Source: Chitinophagaceae bacterium (GTDB lineage: Bacteria > Bacteroidota > Bacteroidia > Chitinophagales > Chitinophagaceae). Taken from it: a DNA stretch of 64,000 bases. Below, in pieces: positions 34,313 through 48,300 of this stretch. A program made the position numbers and the translations under genes. Within the stretch, counting starts at the first letter, position 1. Every line of letters begins with the position of its first letter. Location: the NCBI GenBank assembly GCA_947454235.1, contig CANGIY010000003.1:186001-250000 (forward strand). The letters are read 5' to 3'. The notes under the pieces were generated by a model. That model made no database searches and had not been told where the DNA came from. It saw only the letters and a program-made list of their open reading frames with translations.

Positions 34313-35950
34313 ATGATTCATTTCGAAATTCCTAAAAACCAGTCTTCGATCATTAAGGTGATTGGAATTGGTGGAGGAGGCAGCAACGCTGTTAATTATA
34401 TGTACGATCTTGGCCTTGAAGGCGTCGATTTCGTAGTATGTAATACCGATTCGCAGGCACTCGCTTTGAGCCCTGTTCCTAACAAAATTCAACTTGGCCC
34501 GCACCTGACTGCTGGCTTGGGAGCAGGTGCAAATCCTGAAATAGGAAAACAATCTTGTGAAGAAAGTTTCGAAGACATATCTAAAATACTCAAAGTAAAT
34601 ACGCGCATGGCCTTCATTACTGCAGGCATGGGCGGTGGTACTGGTACTGGTGGTGCTCCGGTAATCGCAAAAATTTGTCGCGACCTGGGCATACTTACAG
34701 TTGGTATTGTTACAACTCCGTTTACCTACGAAGGTAAAAGAAGGATGAAACAAGCGCACGACGGTATTGAATCTATCAGGCAACATGTTGATACTGTCAT
34801 CATCATCAGTAACGATAAATTACGCCAGCAATTCGGCAATCTGCCGTTTACACAGGCGTTCTCTAAAGCCGATGATATCTTAGCAACTGCTGCTAAATGT
34901 ATTACTGACGTAATCTCTTCAACAGGTCAAATCAACGTTGACTTTGCTGACGTTTGTACTGTAATGAAAAACGGTGGTGTTGCAATTCTTGGTAGCGCAA
35001 CTGAAGCCGGAGATAACAGGGCTCTTAAAGCTGTTGAAGCTGCATTGAATTCACCATTGCTCAATGATTCTGACATTCGTGGTGCAAAATGGATTCTGTT
35101 GAACATTACTTCGTCAGCAGGTGTACACGAGCACACAATGGACGAAGCAGAAGAAATTCAAGCTTATGTTCAGCAACAAGCCGGTGACAATTGCGATGTT
35201 ATCTTAGGTATGGGTCACGACCCTAACTTGGGCGACAGAATTGGCGTTACTGTAATTGCAACAGGTTTCAACTACAAAGACATCACTACTGAAATTCCTG
35301 CACGCAATAGGGAAAATGAGAAAATTGTTTTCAAAATTGAAGACAAGAAACCAGCATCAATTGCTGATATCAGGTTCGAAACTAAAGCTGAAGCTCAGGA
35401 ACCAGTTGATTTGACTCCGAAATTAGTTGAAATGGCTCCTCAGCCTATTGAGCCAAACTTCTCTAGGGAATATTTGGAATCAATTCCGGTACAACAACCA
35501 AAAGAAGAGCCAATTCCTGAACCGGTAGCTGAAGAAACCCACACTCCGGTTTTCACTTACGAGAAACCGGCTGAAGAAATACCAATGAAGTATTTCGAAA
35601 AACCAGTTGAACCAGCATATACAGATGTTGAGCCAGTTCGCATTGGTTCACGCTTAATGACTGCTGACGAACTGGAAGAAAAAAGAAGATTCGAAGCTGA
35701 AAAGCGTGCACTCGAAGAAAGAGCTGAACGCCTTAGAAGCATGAGCTTCAAAATAAAATCAGGTGACCCAAACGATGAAATCGAAAATGTGCCTGCTTAT
35801 ATGAGAAAAAACGTGAGAATTGAAAATACTCAAACTTCCGGCACCGACCACCTCAGCAGGGTTCGCATAGGAATTGATGAGAACGATAACAGTACTCAAG
35901 CCAATATTTCAACAATCAATACGTTTCTTGATGGCAAGAAGCCCGATTGA
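34313..35950 (+). CDS. ftsZ: Cell division GTPase FtsZ
   Basis: The 545-residue tubulin homologue has the GTP-binding elements IGIGGGGSNAVNYMYDLGLE near residue 19 and the tubulin signature GMGGGTGTGGAPVIAKICRD near residue 105. Its T7-loop contains NVDFADVCTVMKNGG. The polymerising core ends near residue 325. A long acidic, proline-rich linker follows, then an FtsA-binding-like peptide ENVPAYMRKNV at residues ~491-501, and an additional 44 residues. FtsZ usually ends within a few residues of that peptide. It is the last gene of the dcw operon and is followed by a terminator. Confidence 0.97.
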   Translation: MIHFEIPKNQSSIIKVIGIGGGGSNAVNYMYDLGLEGVDFVVCNTDSQALALSPVPNKIQLGPHLTAGLGAGANPEIGKQSCEESFEDISKILKVNTRMAFITAGMGGGTGTGGAPVIAKICRDLGILTVGIVTTPFTYEGKRRMKQAHDGIESIRQHVDTVIIISNDKLRQQFGNLPFTQAFSKADDILATAAKCITDVISSTGQINVDFADVCTVMKNGGVAILGSATEAGDNRALKAVEAALNSPLLNDSDIRGAKWILLNITSSAGVHEHTMDEAEEIQAYVQQQAGDNCDVILGMGHDPNLGDRIGVTVIATGFNYKDITTEIPARNRENEKIVFKIEDKKPASIADIRFETKAEAQEPVDLTPKLVEMAPQPIEPNFSREYLESIPVQQPKEEPIPEPVAEETHTPVFTYEKPAEEIPMKYFEKPVEPAYTDVEPVRIGSRLMTADELEEKRRFEAEKRALEERAERLRSMSFKIKSGDPNDEIENVPAYMRKNVRIENTQTSGTDHLSRVRIGIDENDNSTQANISTINTFLDGKKPD

Positions 35951-35981
35951 TAAAGATTGTTTAGTTAAGTATTATAGTATG

Positions 35982-36017
35982 GCTCCCGTTTTCTAACGGG
36001 GGCTTTCTATTTTTTTG
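35982..36017 (+). terminator. Intrinsic terminator of the dcw operon, after ftsZ
   Basis: GCTCCCGTT (35982-35990) pairs with AACGGGGGC (35995-36003) over a TTCT loop, followed by TTTCTATTTTTTT. Between here and the opposing terminator at 36291 (about 270 bp) I see no supported gene. Confidence 0.85.
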
Positions 36018-36290
36018 GGGGTATCCCACCATTTCCAAAAAACTCAAATTACCACCAAACAACACCCAACTTGATTGTATGGAAATGTCTATAGCGCGAT
36101 TTCAAAAAGGCGACATACAAGAATGCCACTTAGATAAGTTCTGTCCCGGTAACACAAGTATTGTATCTATCCAAAAAATCAGGAGTATTACGTAGTCGCT
36201 TCGTTTTAACGGCAAATCCCTCATTCCAAGGTTCATACTAGGATAGCTCTACCAACAATAACAACCGTTCATTTTCGCCATTATAGCAAC

Positions 36291-36319
36291 AAAAAAAGAG
36301 GAGGCACTTTCGCACCTCC
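36291..36319 (-). terminator. Intrinsic terminator of the giant surface-protein gene
   Basis: On the minus strand GGAGGTGC pairs with GTGCCTCC across a GAAA tetraloop and is followed by TCTTTTTTT. It begins 27 bp after the stop codon of the gene at 36346. Confidence 0.85.
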
Positions 36320-36345
36320 CCTTAAATTATTGATTTGAATTACAA

Positions 36346-39300
36346 CTAGTCTGCTTTGATAAACTTGTCAGTTTTCAGCAAATTGTTGTTTTCATCGTAA
36401 ATCTTAATTAAGTACATACCGCTTGCGAGGTTAGTAACATCAACTGAAGTAGCACCGTATTGAGCGATCAACTCTTTGCCTTCCATATTCATGATTGAAA
36501 TGTTCACCTTAACTGGTGCGTCAATTACAATCACATTTGTAGCAGGGTTAGGGTAAGTTGTGATAGCCATACCATTATTTACACTAACAACACCCAAAGG
36601 AAGAACATTAGAAGTATCAGCACAACCGAAACCATCAGCAACAACTACTGAATAGTGACCACTCATTACATAGTTATAAGTTGCGTTAGTTGCACCAGCT
36701 ATAATGCCACCCTCTCTCAACCATTGGTATGAGAAGTAAACACCACCAGTTACATACAATGTATCTCCACCACCTTGGTGAACCACCGGAGTGATGTTTC
36801 TCAAAACCGCTACTGTACCAAGGGTTCTTACACAAACTGCATCAGAGATAGTTACAGTGAATGAACCTGTAGAATCGCTCGTGTAGCTTGAAGTCGTAGC
36901 ACCTGCAACCGCAGTTGTATTTCTGTACCACTGGAAGCTTGTTGCTGTAGTTGTTACAGACATTGTTACAGGGTTACCATGACAAATTTCAAGGAAGCCA
37001 GTAGCCGGTACCAAAGTACCTGCAAGATCACGAACTGTATCGCGGTGTGTAGCAAAAGCAGGACAACCAGACGAAGCACCTACAGTATAAGTGATAGTTA
37101 CGATACCTGCTGTACCACCTGTTACAACACCTGAAGCATTTACACGTGCAATTGAAGTATCGCTAGATGACCAAGTACCACCAGCAGTTGCATCATTCAA
37201 AGTAATAGAAGAACCTGCGCAAAGAACTCCCGCGCCTGTAATCGCAGCTACAGAACCACCAGTATTAACTGTGATACCTGCAGTAGCAGCAGCAGAACAA
37301 CCATAAGTGTTAGTTACAGTGTAAGTAATTGTAGCGCTACCGCCAGCAACACCCGAAACAACACCGGCTGTATTTACCGAAGCGATAGAAGCATCACTTG
37401 TAGACCATGTACCACCAGCAGTTGTATCAACAAATGTAGTTGTTGCACCAGCACAAACTGATGAAGCACCAGTGATTGCACTTACAGTAGGAAGATCACG
37501 AACAGTAACCGCCATTGTGGCATAACCTGTACAACCAGAAGTAGTAACGCTGTACGTGATAGTAGTTGCACCAAGAGCAACACCATATACACTACCTGTA
37601 GCACTTACAGTAGCAACGGTAGTTACACTGCTCGACCAGCTACCACCTGCTGTTGCATCGCTCAAAGTAATTGAACTACCCAAACAAGCATTTGAAGAAC
37701 CAGTGATCGTAGCAACTGTAGGAATCGCATTCACAGTTACAATTGCGCTTGCAGCCGATGTACAGCCATAAGTACCTGTAACTACATAATAAATAGTATC
37801 AACACCCGCAGCAACACCCGTTACGCTACCAGCAGCGTCAACTGTAGCAACGGCTACGTTACCGCTGTACCAGCTACCTGTAGAAAGTGTTTCAGTAAGA
37901 GTGATAGATGAACCAGCGCAAACTGCTGAAGGACCTGAAATTGAACCAGCAGCCGGAGCAGCTATTACTGTGTCTTCGAATGTTACCATTGAATAACAAC
38001 CAGAAGCACCAACTGTGTAAGTGATTGTTACAGCACCAGGGTTAACACCTGTTACAACACCTGTAGTGCTGATAGTAGCAAGTGTAACATCGCTTGATGA
38101 CCATGAACCACCAGTTGTAGCATCGCTTAATGTAGATGTACCATATTGACAAACATGAGAAGTACCACTGATTGCTGCTACTGTAGGAGGAGCAACAATT
38201 GTATCCATTTGAATACCTGAAGCAGAACAACCAAATGCATTGGTAACTGTATAAGAAATAGATGAAGTACCACCTGCAACACCGTAAACGTTACCAGAAG
38301 CATCAACACTTGCAACTGCAGTATTGCTGCTTGACCATGCACCACCAGTACCTGTTGTGGTCATTGCAACTGCACTGCCAACACACATGCTAGTAGCACC
38401 AGAAACCGAAGGAGCTACAGGAGTTGGGTTCACATTTACAAGAACAGAGATAGTAGCAGTGCCGCAAGAGTTGGTAACTGAATAAGAAATATTAGTAGCA
38501 CCTGCAGTAACACCAGTTACTGCACCTGTAGATGAAACAGTAGCAACTGAAGCGTCACCACTCGTCCATGTACCACCAGAAACAGAAGAGCTCAATGTGA
38601 TTGCAGAACCCGCACAAACTGTAGTTGTAGCACCACTGAATGAACCTGCCGAAGGAGCCGGGCTAACAGTGATTGCATGTGTTACTGAAGCAGAGCATGC
38701 TCCAGATGTAACAGTATAAGTGATAGTAGCACTACCTGTACCCGCACCATAAACATCACCTGAAGTAGATACGATAGCAACTGAAGCATCAGAAGATGTC
38801 CATGTACCACCTGTAAGGGCATCAGTTAATGTAGTAGTAGTGCCTTCACAAACTGTAGAAGCACCTGATATCGCAGAAGGAGCAGGAGTAGCAGTAACTG
38901 TTACAGCATAAGTAGCTGAAGCAGTACCACAAATACCCGTTGTAGTATAAGAAATAGTAACTGTACCACCCGCAACACCAGTAACATCACCTGTAGTAGA
39001 AACAGTTGCAATTGAAGCATCACTGCTGCTCCATGTACCACCTGTTGTAGCATCAGTCAAAGTGATTGATGAACCAGAGCAAACCGCTGAAGGACCTGAA
39101 ATAGTACCTGCAGTAGTTGATGAATTCACGGTGATTGTTGTTGAAGTAGAAATTGTACCACAAGCATTAGTAATCGTATAAGAAATTGTAGCAGTACCTG
39201 CCGCAACTCCATTTACAACACCTGCTGAGTTAACACCCGCAACAGAAGAGTTAGAGCTGGTCCAAGAACCACCAGAAACTGCATCGCTCAATGCAATTGT

Positions 39301-42300
39301 AGCACCAGGGCAAACTGATGAAGGACCAGTGATAGTACCTGCAGAAGTTGGAGCCGATGTAACAGTGAATGCTAGAGTAGCACTTGTTGAACCGCAAGAG
39401 TTAGTAAGTGTATAAGAAATAGTAGATGTTCCGGCAGCAACTGCAGTAACAACACCAGAAGCTGAAACTGTAGCAACTGAAGTATTGCTGCTTGTCCATG
39501 CACCGGCACCACCACCAAATGTATCAACCAAAGCTGAAGTTGTACCAACGCAAGTTGTTGAAGTACCTGCAATTGAACCAGCATCAGGTAAAGGACGAAC
39601 TGTCATGTAAGCAGTAGCAACAGCAGTACCGCAAGCACCAGTAACCGTGTAAGAGATAATAACGTTACCACCAGCAACGCCTGTTACAACACCTGTTGAA
39701 GAAACTGTTGCAATTGCAGTAGCACCTGAACTCCATGTACCACCAGTTACTGACTCGGTTAAACCAGTCGTTGAACCAGCACACAAAATTGTAGTACCTG
39801 TGATGTAACCTTCGTCAGGAGTTGTGCTCACTGTCATTGGGAACGTAGCAACCGCAGTACCGCAGGCACCTGTCACAGTGTAAGAAATTGTAACAGCACC
39901 AGTAGTAACACCTGAAACAACACCAGTTGATGAAACTGTTGCGCGAGCAGTGTTAGAGCTTGACCATGTACCACCAGATACACCGCTAGAAAGACCAGTT
40001 GTAAGACCAACACACACAGTAGATGTACCAGCGATAGTACCTGCTGTAGTTGCTGGAGTAATATTGATCACCTTAGTAGCAGAAGCGCTTCCGCAGATAC
40101 CGCTCACTGTGTAAACAATTGTATCAACACCACCCGCAACACCTGTAACAGTGCCTGTTGTGCTGATAGTTGCGATTGAAGTATTAGAACTGCTCCAAAC
40201 ACCACCTGAAACTGTTTCTGTCATAGAAGCAGTAGCGCCAGCGCAAAGTGTAGCAGCACCTGAAATTGTACCTGCATTTGTTGCACTTCTTACTGTTGCT
40301 GTAGTAGTTGAGTAAACCATACCGCAAGAAGTAGAAACACCATAAGAGATTGTAGCTGAACCTGTAGCAACACCAGTAAGGATACCGGTAGAAGACATAC
40401 GAGCAATTGAACTATCAGAACTGCTCCATGAACCACCTGATGTAGCATCAGAAAGTGTAGAAGTAGCACCCGGACAAACCGTTGTAGTACCTGTGATAGC
40501 TGCAACTGAAGTAGGAGCAAGAACGTGAACAGATACTGTTACGTTTGTTGCACCACAAGCATTTGTAACTGAATAGTAGATATTAACTGTACCTGTAGTA
40601 AGACCAGTTACAACACCTGTAGAACTTACAGTTGCAATTGATGGCGTTCCGCTGCTCCATACACCACCTGCTGTAGTATCAACGTAAGTAACCGGAGTAC
40701 CAAGACAAACGTTGGTTGGACCTACGATAGTACCTGCTGATGGGAACGGATTTGATGCCGCTGAAATGGTAGCAACTGAAGTATCGCAAGTACTTGCGAC
40801 ACTGTAAGAGATAGTTGCAGTACCATTGCTAACACCATAAATTACACCTGAGCTGCTTACGCTCACCGCTGATGGGTTACTTGAGCTCCACACACCACCT
40901 GAAACTGCGTCAGCAAGTGTAGAAGTAGCACCGATACAAACGTTAGGTGTACCTGTGATAGTTCCTGCTGAACGGCCGGCACTTACTGCCACCGCAAATG
41001 TAGCAGTAGACGAACCGCATGAGTTAACTGTAGTATAAGAAATTGTTGCACTACCTGCAGCAACACCAGTTACAACACCTGAAGGCGAAACTGTAGCTAC
41101 AGAAGCAGCACTTGTGCTCCATGTACCACCTGAAACTGTTTCAGTGAATGTATAAGAAGCACCGATACAAGCTGTACTCCTACCACCGATTGTACCAGCT
41201 GAAGGAAGTGGATTAACTGTAAGTGACGACGTAGCTGAAGCTGATGAGCAACCTGTTGTAACTGTATAAGAAACTGTAACCGAGCCACCGGCAACACCTG
41301 TAACAATACCTGAAGTATTTACAGTTGCAATTGAAGCACTGCTAGTGCTCCATGTACCACCAGGTGTTCCGGCAGTAAATGTAGTAGAAGCACCTTGGCA
41401 AACTGTAGATGCACCGCTGATTGAACCTGCAAATGCAGCTATGTCAACTGTGATTGTACGAGTTGCAGCAACTGTGCCGCAAGAGTTAGTAGCTGTGTAG
41501 CTGATTGTAGCTGTACCTATTCCAACACCTGTAACAACACCTGAACCGCTTACTGTTGCAACTGCTGTGTTTGTGCTTGACCAAGTGCCTGTTGATGATG
41601 TTTCAGTTAACGCGATTGTAGAACCAACGCAAACAGCCGAAGCACCAGAAATTGTACCAGCATCAGGAGCAGGGAGAATAGTAACCGGAGCTACTGCAAA
41701 CGCACTACCACAAGATCCTGAAATACTGTAACTAATAGTCGCTGAACCACCAGATACACCTGTAACAACTCCTGAAGGACTTACCGTAGCAACGGCAGTG
41801 TTGCTGCTGCTCCATGTACCTCCCGATACCGTTTCTGTAAACGTATTAGATGTACCAGCGCAGAATGTTGTTGTACCTGTGATAGTACCACTTGTAGCAA
41901 GCGGACTAACAGTTACTGAAGTAGTAGCCTGTGCAGAACCGCAAGTGTTAGTAATTGAATATGTAATAACTGCTGAACCGGCACCAGTACCATTTGCTAT
42001 ACCTGTTGAGCTGTTAATTGTAGCTACCGAAGTGTTTGAACTGCTCCATGTACCGCCAGTAGTTGCATCAGAATATGTACCAGAAGTACCAACACAAAGT
42101 GAAGATGGACCGCTGATTGCAGCAACCGTTGAAGGAGTCAATAAAACCGTAATTGGTAAAGTAGCAACACTGCTTCCGCATGAAGCACTTACTGAGTAAG
42201 ATAATGTAACAGAACCGGCAGAGAATGCAGAAACTGTACCAGTAGAGCTAACAGAAGCAACTGATGGATTGCTGCTGCTCCATGTACCACCTGAAACTGT

Positions 42301-45300
42301 TTCAGTGTAAGAAGAAGCAGTACCAGTACAAATAGAAGAAGCACCAGAGATAGTACCTGCTGATGGACCAGTACCAACCGTAATAGCGAACGTTGCATTT
42401 GCAGTTCCGCATGAGTTAGTTACTGAATAAGAAATAGTAGCAGAACCACCACCAACACCAGTTACTGTGCCAGAAGCATTTACTGAAGCAACAGTAGCAT
42501 CAGAAGTGCTCCAAGAACCGCCTGAAACTGATGGAGTCAATGTAGTATTTGCACCTACGCAGATTGAACCTGACCCAGAAATAGATCCTGCGTTTGGTAA
42601 AGGATTAACAAGGAATGATGTTGTTGCAACTGCTGTAGAACAAGCCGTAGCAACAGTATAAGAAATTGTAGTAGTACCACCAGAAACCGCTGTAACAACG
42701 CCAGAAGCATTAACGGTAGCTACTGCCGTGCTTCCGCTAGTCCAAGCACCACCTGAAACTGTTTCAGACAATGTGCTGGTTAGACCCGCACAAACTGTAG
42801 TAGTACCAGAGATTGCACCTGCGTTAGGGGCTGCTGAAACTGTGATTGCTTTTGTAGCAGCAACAGTACCACAAGAGTTAGTAACTGTATAAGATATAGT
42901 AGTAGAACCTGCGCCAACACCTGTTACAACACCACCAGCATCAACTGTTGCAGCAGCAGTATTGGTGCTTGACCATGTACCACCGGTTGCTGTTTCTGTC
43001 AACGTAGTAGTTAATCCAATACAAACTGCTGATGCACCTGAAATTGTGCCTGCAACCGGAAGAGGATTCACTGTAAGTGGGAAAGTAGCTACTGCTGTAG
43101 AACATGCAGTAGTCACTGAATAACTGATAGTAACAGAACCGCCGGCAACACCACCTACTGTACCAGTTGCACCAACTGTTGCAACTGTAACATCAGATGA
43201 AGACCATGTACCGCCAGATGCAGCATCAGTAAATGTAGCAGTAGAACCTTGACACAAAGGTGAGCTACCAGAGATAGTACCAGCGTTAGGAGCAGGACTT
43301 ACATTAACTGTATAAGTTGCAGAAGCTGTTCCGCATATTGAAGAAACTGTATAAGTAATAATAGTAGAACCGGTTGCAACACCAGTTACATCGCCAGTTG
43401 AAGAAATTGTGGCAACTGAAGGTGTTCCGCTTGACCATGTGCCGCCGGCAACAGGATCTGTCAATGTAGCAGTAGAACCGATACACACATTTGAAGGACC
43501 AGAAATAGTACCACCTGTAGCAGTAGCATTTACTGTAACAGTAGTAGTGTCGGTAGCTGAACCGCAACCAGTTGTAACTGTATAGCTGATTAATGAAGTA
43601 CCAGCAGCAACACCACCTACTAAACCAGAAGCGCTACCCACTGTAGCAACTGAAGTAGTTGTGCTTGACCATGTACCACCTGCACTCGTAGAAGATAATG
43701 TAGAAGTTCCACCGATACAAATCACAGTAGCACCGCTTAAAGTACCAGCATTCGGAGCTGTGAACACGTTAACTGTTGCAGTCGCTGCAGCAGTACCGCA
43801 TGAATTAGTAACTGTATAGCTAATAGTAGTAGCACCTGTACCAACACCAGTCACATTACCTGTTGCATCAACTGTAGCAACAGCAGTATTAGTACTGCTC
43901 CATGTACCACCTGTTGTAGCATCCGTAAGTGTGATAGAAGAACCGATACAAACAATTGAAGGACCGCTGATAGTGCCACCGTTAGGAGTTGCAGTCACGG
44001 TCATTGGGAATACGTTAGTAGCAGAACCACAAGCGTTTGTTACAGTATAAGTAATGTTAACTGAACCGCCGCCAGTACCTGTAACTGAACCAGAAACTGA
44101 ATTAACTGTAGCAACTGCTGTATTGCTGCTTGACCATGTCCCACCTGAAACCGTCTCGGTTAATGAAGCAGTAGCACTTTGACAAATAGTAGTAACACCG
44201 CTGATTGCACCAGCATCAGGAGTTGTAGAAATTGTTTCAACCTGACGAGCAGTATCTGAAGCACAAGCATTTGAAACGATGTAAAGAACGGTATCAGTAG
44301 TACCAGTGACAACCGCAGTTACTGTACCGGTAGCAGAAATAGTTGCATTACCATTTGTTACAACCCATGTACCACCAGAAACTGATTCTGTAAGAGTTAC
44401 AGGACTACCAAGGCAAACAGTAGTTGAACCACTGATTGCGCCCGCATTAGGAGCAGGACAAACAGTCACTGAATATGTCGCTATCGCCGTTCCGCAAGAA
44501 CTAGCAAGAGAATAAGTAATTAAAGTTGTACCGTTTGATACACCACCAACAACACCTGTAGTAGATCCCACCGTCGCAATAAGCGTGTTACGGCTTGACC
44601 ATGTACCACCAGTTGTGGTGTTTGAAAGCGTAATTGTGTTACCAATCAATACTGTATTAGGACCAGTGATTGTACCTGCTGAAGTAGGAGCACCAACTGT
44701 AACAACAAACGTTGTAGAAGATGTTCCGCATGATGTAGTTACTGTGTAAGTTACTGTATCAAGTCCGTTTGAAAGACCACCGAACAAACCAGCACTGTTA
44801 ATTGTACCATTGCTGTTGCTTACTGACCATGTACCACCTGAAACTGTATCACTTAATGTGATGCTAGAACCCGTACAAACCGTTGGTGAACCGGTGATTA
44901 CACCAGCAGAAGGAGGATTAGAAACCGTAAATGCCAAAGTAGCTGCACTTGTTCCGCAAGCATTAGTCAATGAATAAGAAATCGTTGTTGAACCTGAACC
45001 TACTGCAGTAACCGTACCTGTAGTATTAATAGTAGCTACTGATGTATTTGAACTACTCCATGTACCACCAGAAACCGCATCACTCAATATTGTAGAACCC
45101 GTAGGGCAAATTGTAGATGCACCCGAAATAGAACCTGTACTTGGAAGTGGTTTAACGAAAATCGATTTATTAGAAGAAGCCGTTCCGCATGAGTTGGTAA
45201 TATTATAAGTGATATTTACAGAACCTGTACCAACACCGTAAACAACTCCACTTGCATCAACAGTTGCAATTGCAGTATTGCTGCTTGCCCATGTACCACC

Positions 45301-48300
45301 TGTTGTACCTGTTGAAGTAAACGTAGTGTTAGCCGACTGACAAACAGAATCTGCACCGCTAACAACACCACCAACAGGAACAGGGTTAACAGTAGCGATA
45401 ATATATGTTTTTGCTGTACCGCAAGCGTTAGTAACTGAATAGAAAATACTATCAGTACCCGCAGCAACACCTGTTACCAATCCTGCTGAGTTAACTGTAG
45501 CAATTGAAGTATTGAAGCTGCTCCAAGTTCCACCAGAAACCGAAGGTGTTACTGTTGCTGAAGTACCTGGGCACAAAATTGGAGTACCTGAAATGTTACC
45601 CGCATCAGGATTAGGCAATGTTGTAAAAGTTACTGAGTCAGTAGCTGTATTACAAACATTTGTAACTGAATAATAAATTTTAGTAGTACCAGCAAATACT
45701 GAAGTTACAACACCGGTTGCACTAACTATAGCTACATCAGTATTTCCTGATGACCATGTACCACCTGGGGTTGGATTAGTTAAAGTAGTAACCTGAGACT
45801 GACACAGTGAAGTAGTACCAGAGATAGTACCAACTGTTGCGAGCGTATTAACTACAACACCTGCAGTATCGGTATGCGAACCACAAGAATTGGTAACTGT
45901 ATAAGAAATGATTACTCGACCGCTTGCAACGCCGTGAACTGAACCAGTTGTTGAAACTGTCGCAATTGCTGCATTGGCACTTGACCAAACACCACCTGAA
46001 ACTGATTCTGACAAAGCAGTGTTCGCACCAGGGCAAACTGACAATGTACCACTGATTACACCTGCACTTGGTAAAGGATTTACCTTAACTGTTTTACGTG
46101 CAATAGCAGTTCCGCAACCGTTGTTAATTGTATATTTAATAGTATCAACACCACCGGCTACACCAGTAACAACACCCGAAGCATTTACAGTTGCAATAGC
46201 TGTAAATACACTGCTCCAAGAACCAGTAACCGAAGTATCGCTTAAGGTAATGGTGCTACCAACACAAACCGAATCAGTGCCAGTGATAGCGCCAACGATT
46301 GGAGTGCTCAATGGAACTGTAATTACAAACCTAGATACTGCTGTACCGCAAGTTTGAATTGCTGTATACTTAATAGTATCGACACCTGGTGCAACGCCAG
46401 TAACAACACCCGACGAGTTAACTGTTGCTACCGAAGTATTTGTACTGCTCCAGATACCGCCTGTTACCGGGTCGGTTAAAGTCGTGGTTGAACCAGGACA
46501 AACCGTAGGTGAACCTGTAATTGTACCTGCACTGGCAGCAGCATTTACAGCAAGCGCCTCGCCTACTGAAACTGCACCACATGAACCTGTAACTGTGTAA
46601 GAGATATTCGTAGTTCCAAGAGCAACGCCTGTAACTAAACCTGTAGATGAGTTAACGGTTGCTACTGACGTATTCGTACTAGACCATGTACCACCCGGAG
46701 TTGGGTCGGTGAAAGTTGAAGTATCACCAGGGCAAAGACTAGCTGCACCCGAAATAGCTGCAGGAGCAGGTAACGAAGTAATAGTAATTGCAAAAGCTGC
46801 TGATGAAGTTCCGCAAGCATTTGAAACAGTGTAACGTATAGTATCAACTCCACCACGAACACCAGTAACCAAGCCCGCTGCGGTAACAGTAGCAATTGTT
46901 GTGCTATCACTGCTCCAAGTACCACCTGTAGTACCAGAAGAAGAAAGCGTAGTTGTTGCAGTCTGGCAAATTGTAGACGTACCAGTTATTGTGCCCGCAT
47001 TTGGAGTAAGAATAACAGTATCAATATGGGTTGCTACAACAGTACCGCACGATGCCGAGATTGTATATTTTACTGTATCGACACCTGCCGCAAGGCCAAT
47101 CAAAGTCAAACCACCAGTGATGGTAGCCGCAGTTGTATTGGTATGAGACCATGTACCACCAGTAGTAGTATTAGATAAACTTATCGAAGAACCAGTACAA
47201 ACCCTTGTTGGACCGGTGATGGTACCAGCAGTAGGAGAAGTTGTAATGGTTAATACTTTAGTAACAACTGCTGTTCCGCAAGATGATGTTACTGTATATT
47301 TTAAGGTATCGACTCCTGAAGCAACTCCAGTTACTACACCAGTAGAAGGGTTAACAGTTGCGAAAGAAGTATTTGTAACACTCCAAACACCACCTGCAAC
47401 AGTATCAGTATAAGCTGAAGTTGAACCTGTACAAACATTACTTGCACCAACAATGGTGCCGGCTCCAGTTGACGAACGAACTACTATAGCCTTTGTTGCG
47501 ACCGTAGTTGCACAGACGTTTGTCTCGGTATATTTAATAGTATCAATACCTACACCTAAACCAGTAGCAACACCCGCTGTTGAAATGGTAGCAATCGATG
47601 TGTACACACTTGACCATGTACCCATTGTTGCAGTATCAGTATAGGTGGCATTAGACCCAACACATAATGTGTCCTGACCTACAATTGGAGCAACAACTGG
47701 CGGCGCAACAACCTGAATACTGTAAGCTACTGTTTGAGTTTGACTGATAGGACAGCCATTATCAGTATAAGTAAAATAGAAAGGATAGGTTCCAGTAGCT
47801 ACTGCAGTGTTGTTACCTGTAATATAAATAGTAGGGTGTGTAGTATTGTTATTCACAATTGACATGGTGCAGAATGAAGGAACACCTGTTGTTGTAACAA
47901 TTACATTCCACGTAGTATCATAGGCTCTTGGCTTGATCAAGAATGAAAACGCACCTGAATTATAACAACCACCAACGTCTGTTGAGTCAATTTGAGTTAA
48001 TCCAACAACTGAATCTATTGCACCATAAGCCGCCCCTGTAGGGTCAGTCACCACAAGGAATGTCATTTCCCTTTGTGATGTACCAACTTTAACACCGCTT
48101 CTATATTCCGCAATATTGTATACGATATCTGCGCGTTGAAGTGCATTGGGAATAAAGTCAATTTGACCAGAATGCGTATTAAATGTAATAGGCGTTGAAA
48201 CCAGCAAAGGTGCAGCGCCAGATGTACCACTTTGGTAAGTGATGGTACCACCACCTGCAGTACAAGATGTACCTGTACCACCCGATGCGACGTTTACTAA

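Noticed and set aside
36079-36195. 38-codon plus-strand reading frame (starting MEMSIARFQKGDIQE) between ftsZ and the giant gene
   Set aside because: It lies between two opposing terminators, has no promoter or recognised similarity, and is short enough to occur by chance.
41798-42199. 133-codon plus-strand reading frame and many similar ones opposite the giant repeat gene
   Set aside because: They are low-complexity reverse readings of the repeat codons and recur with the repeat period; no independent start or promoter signals.
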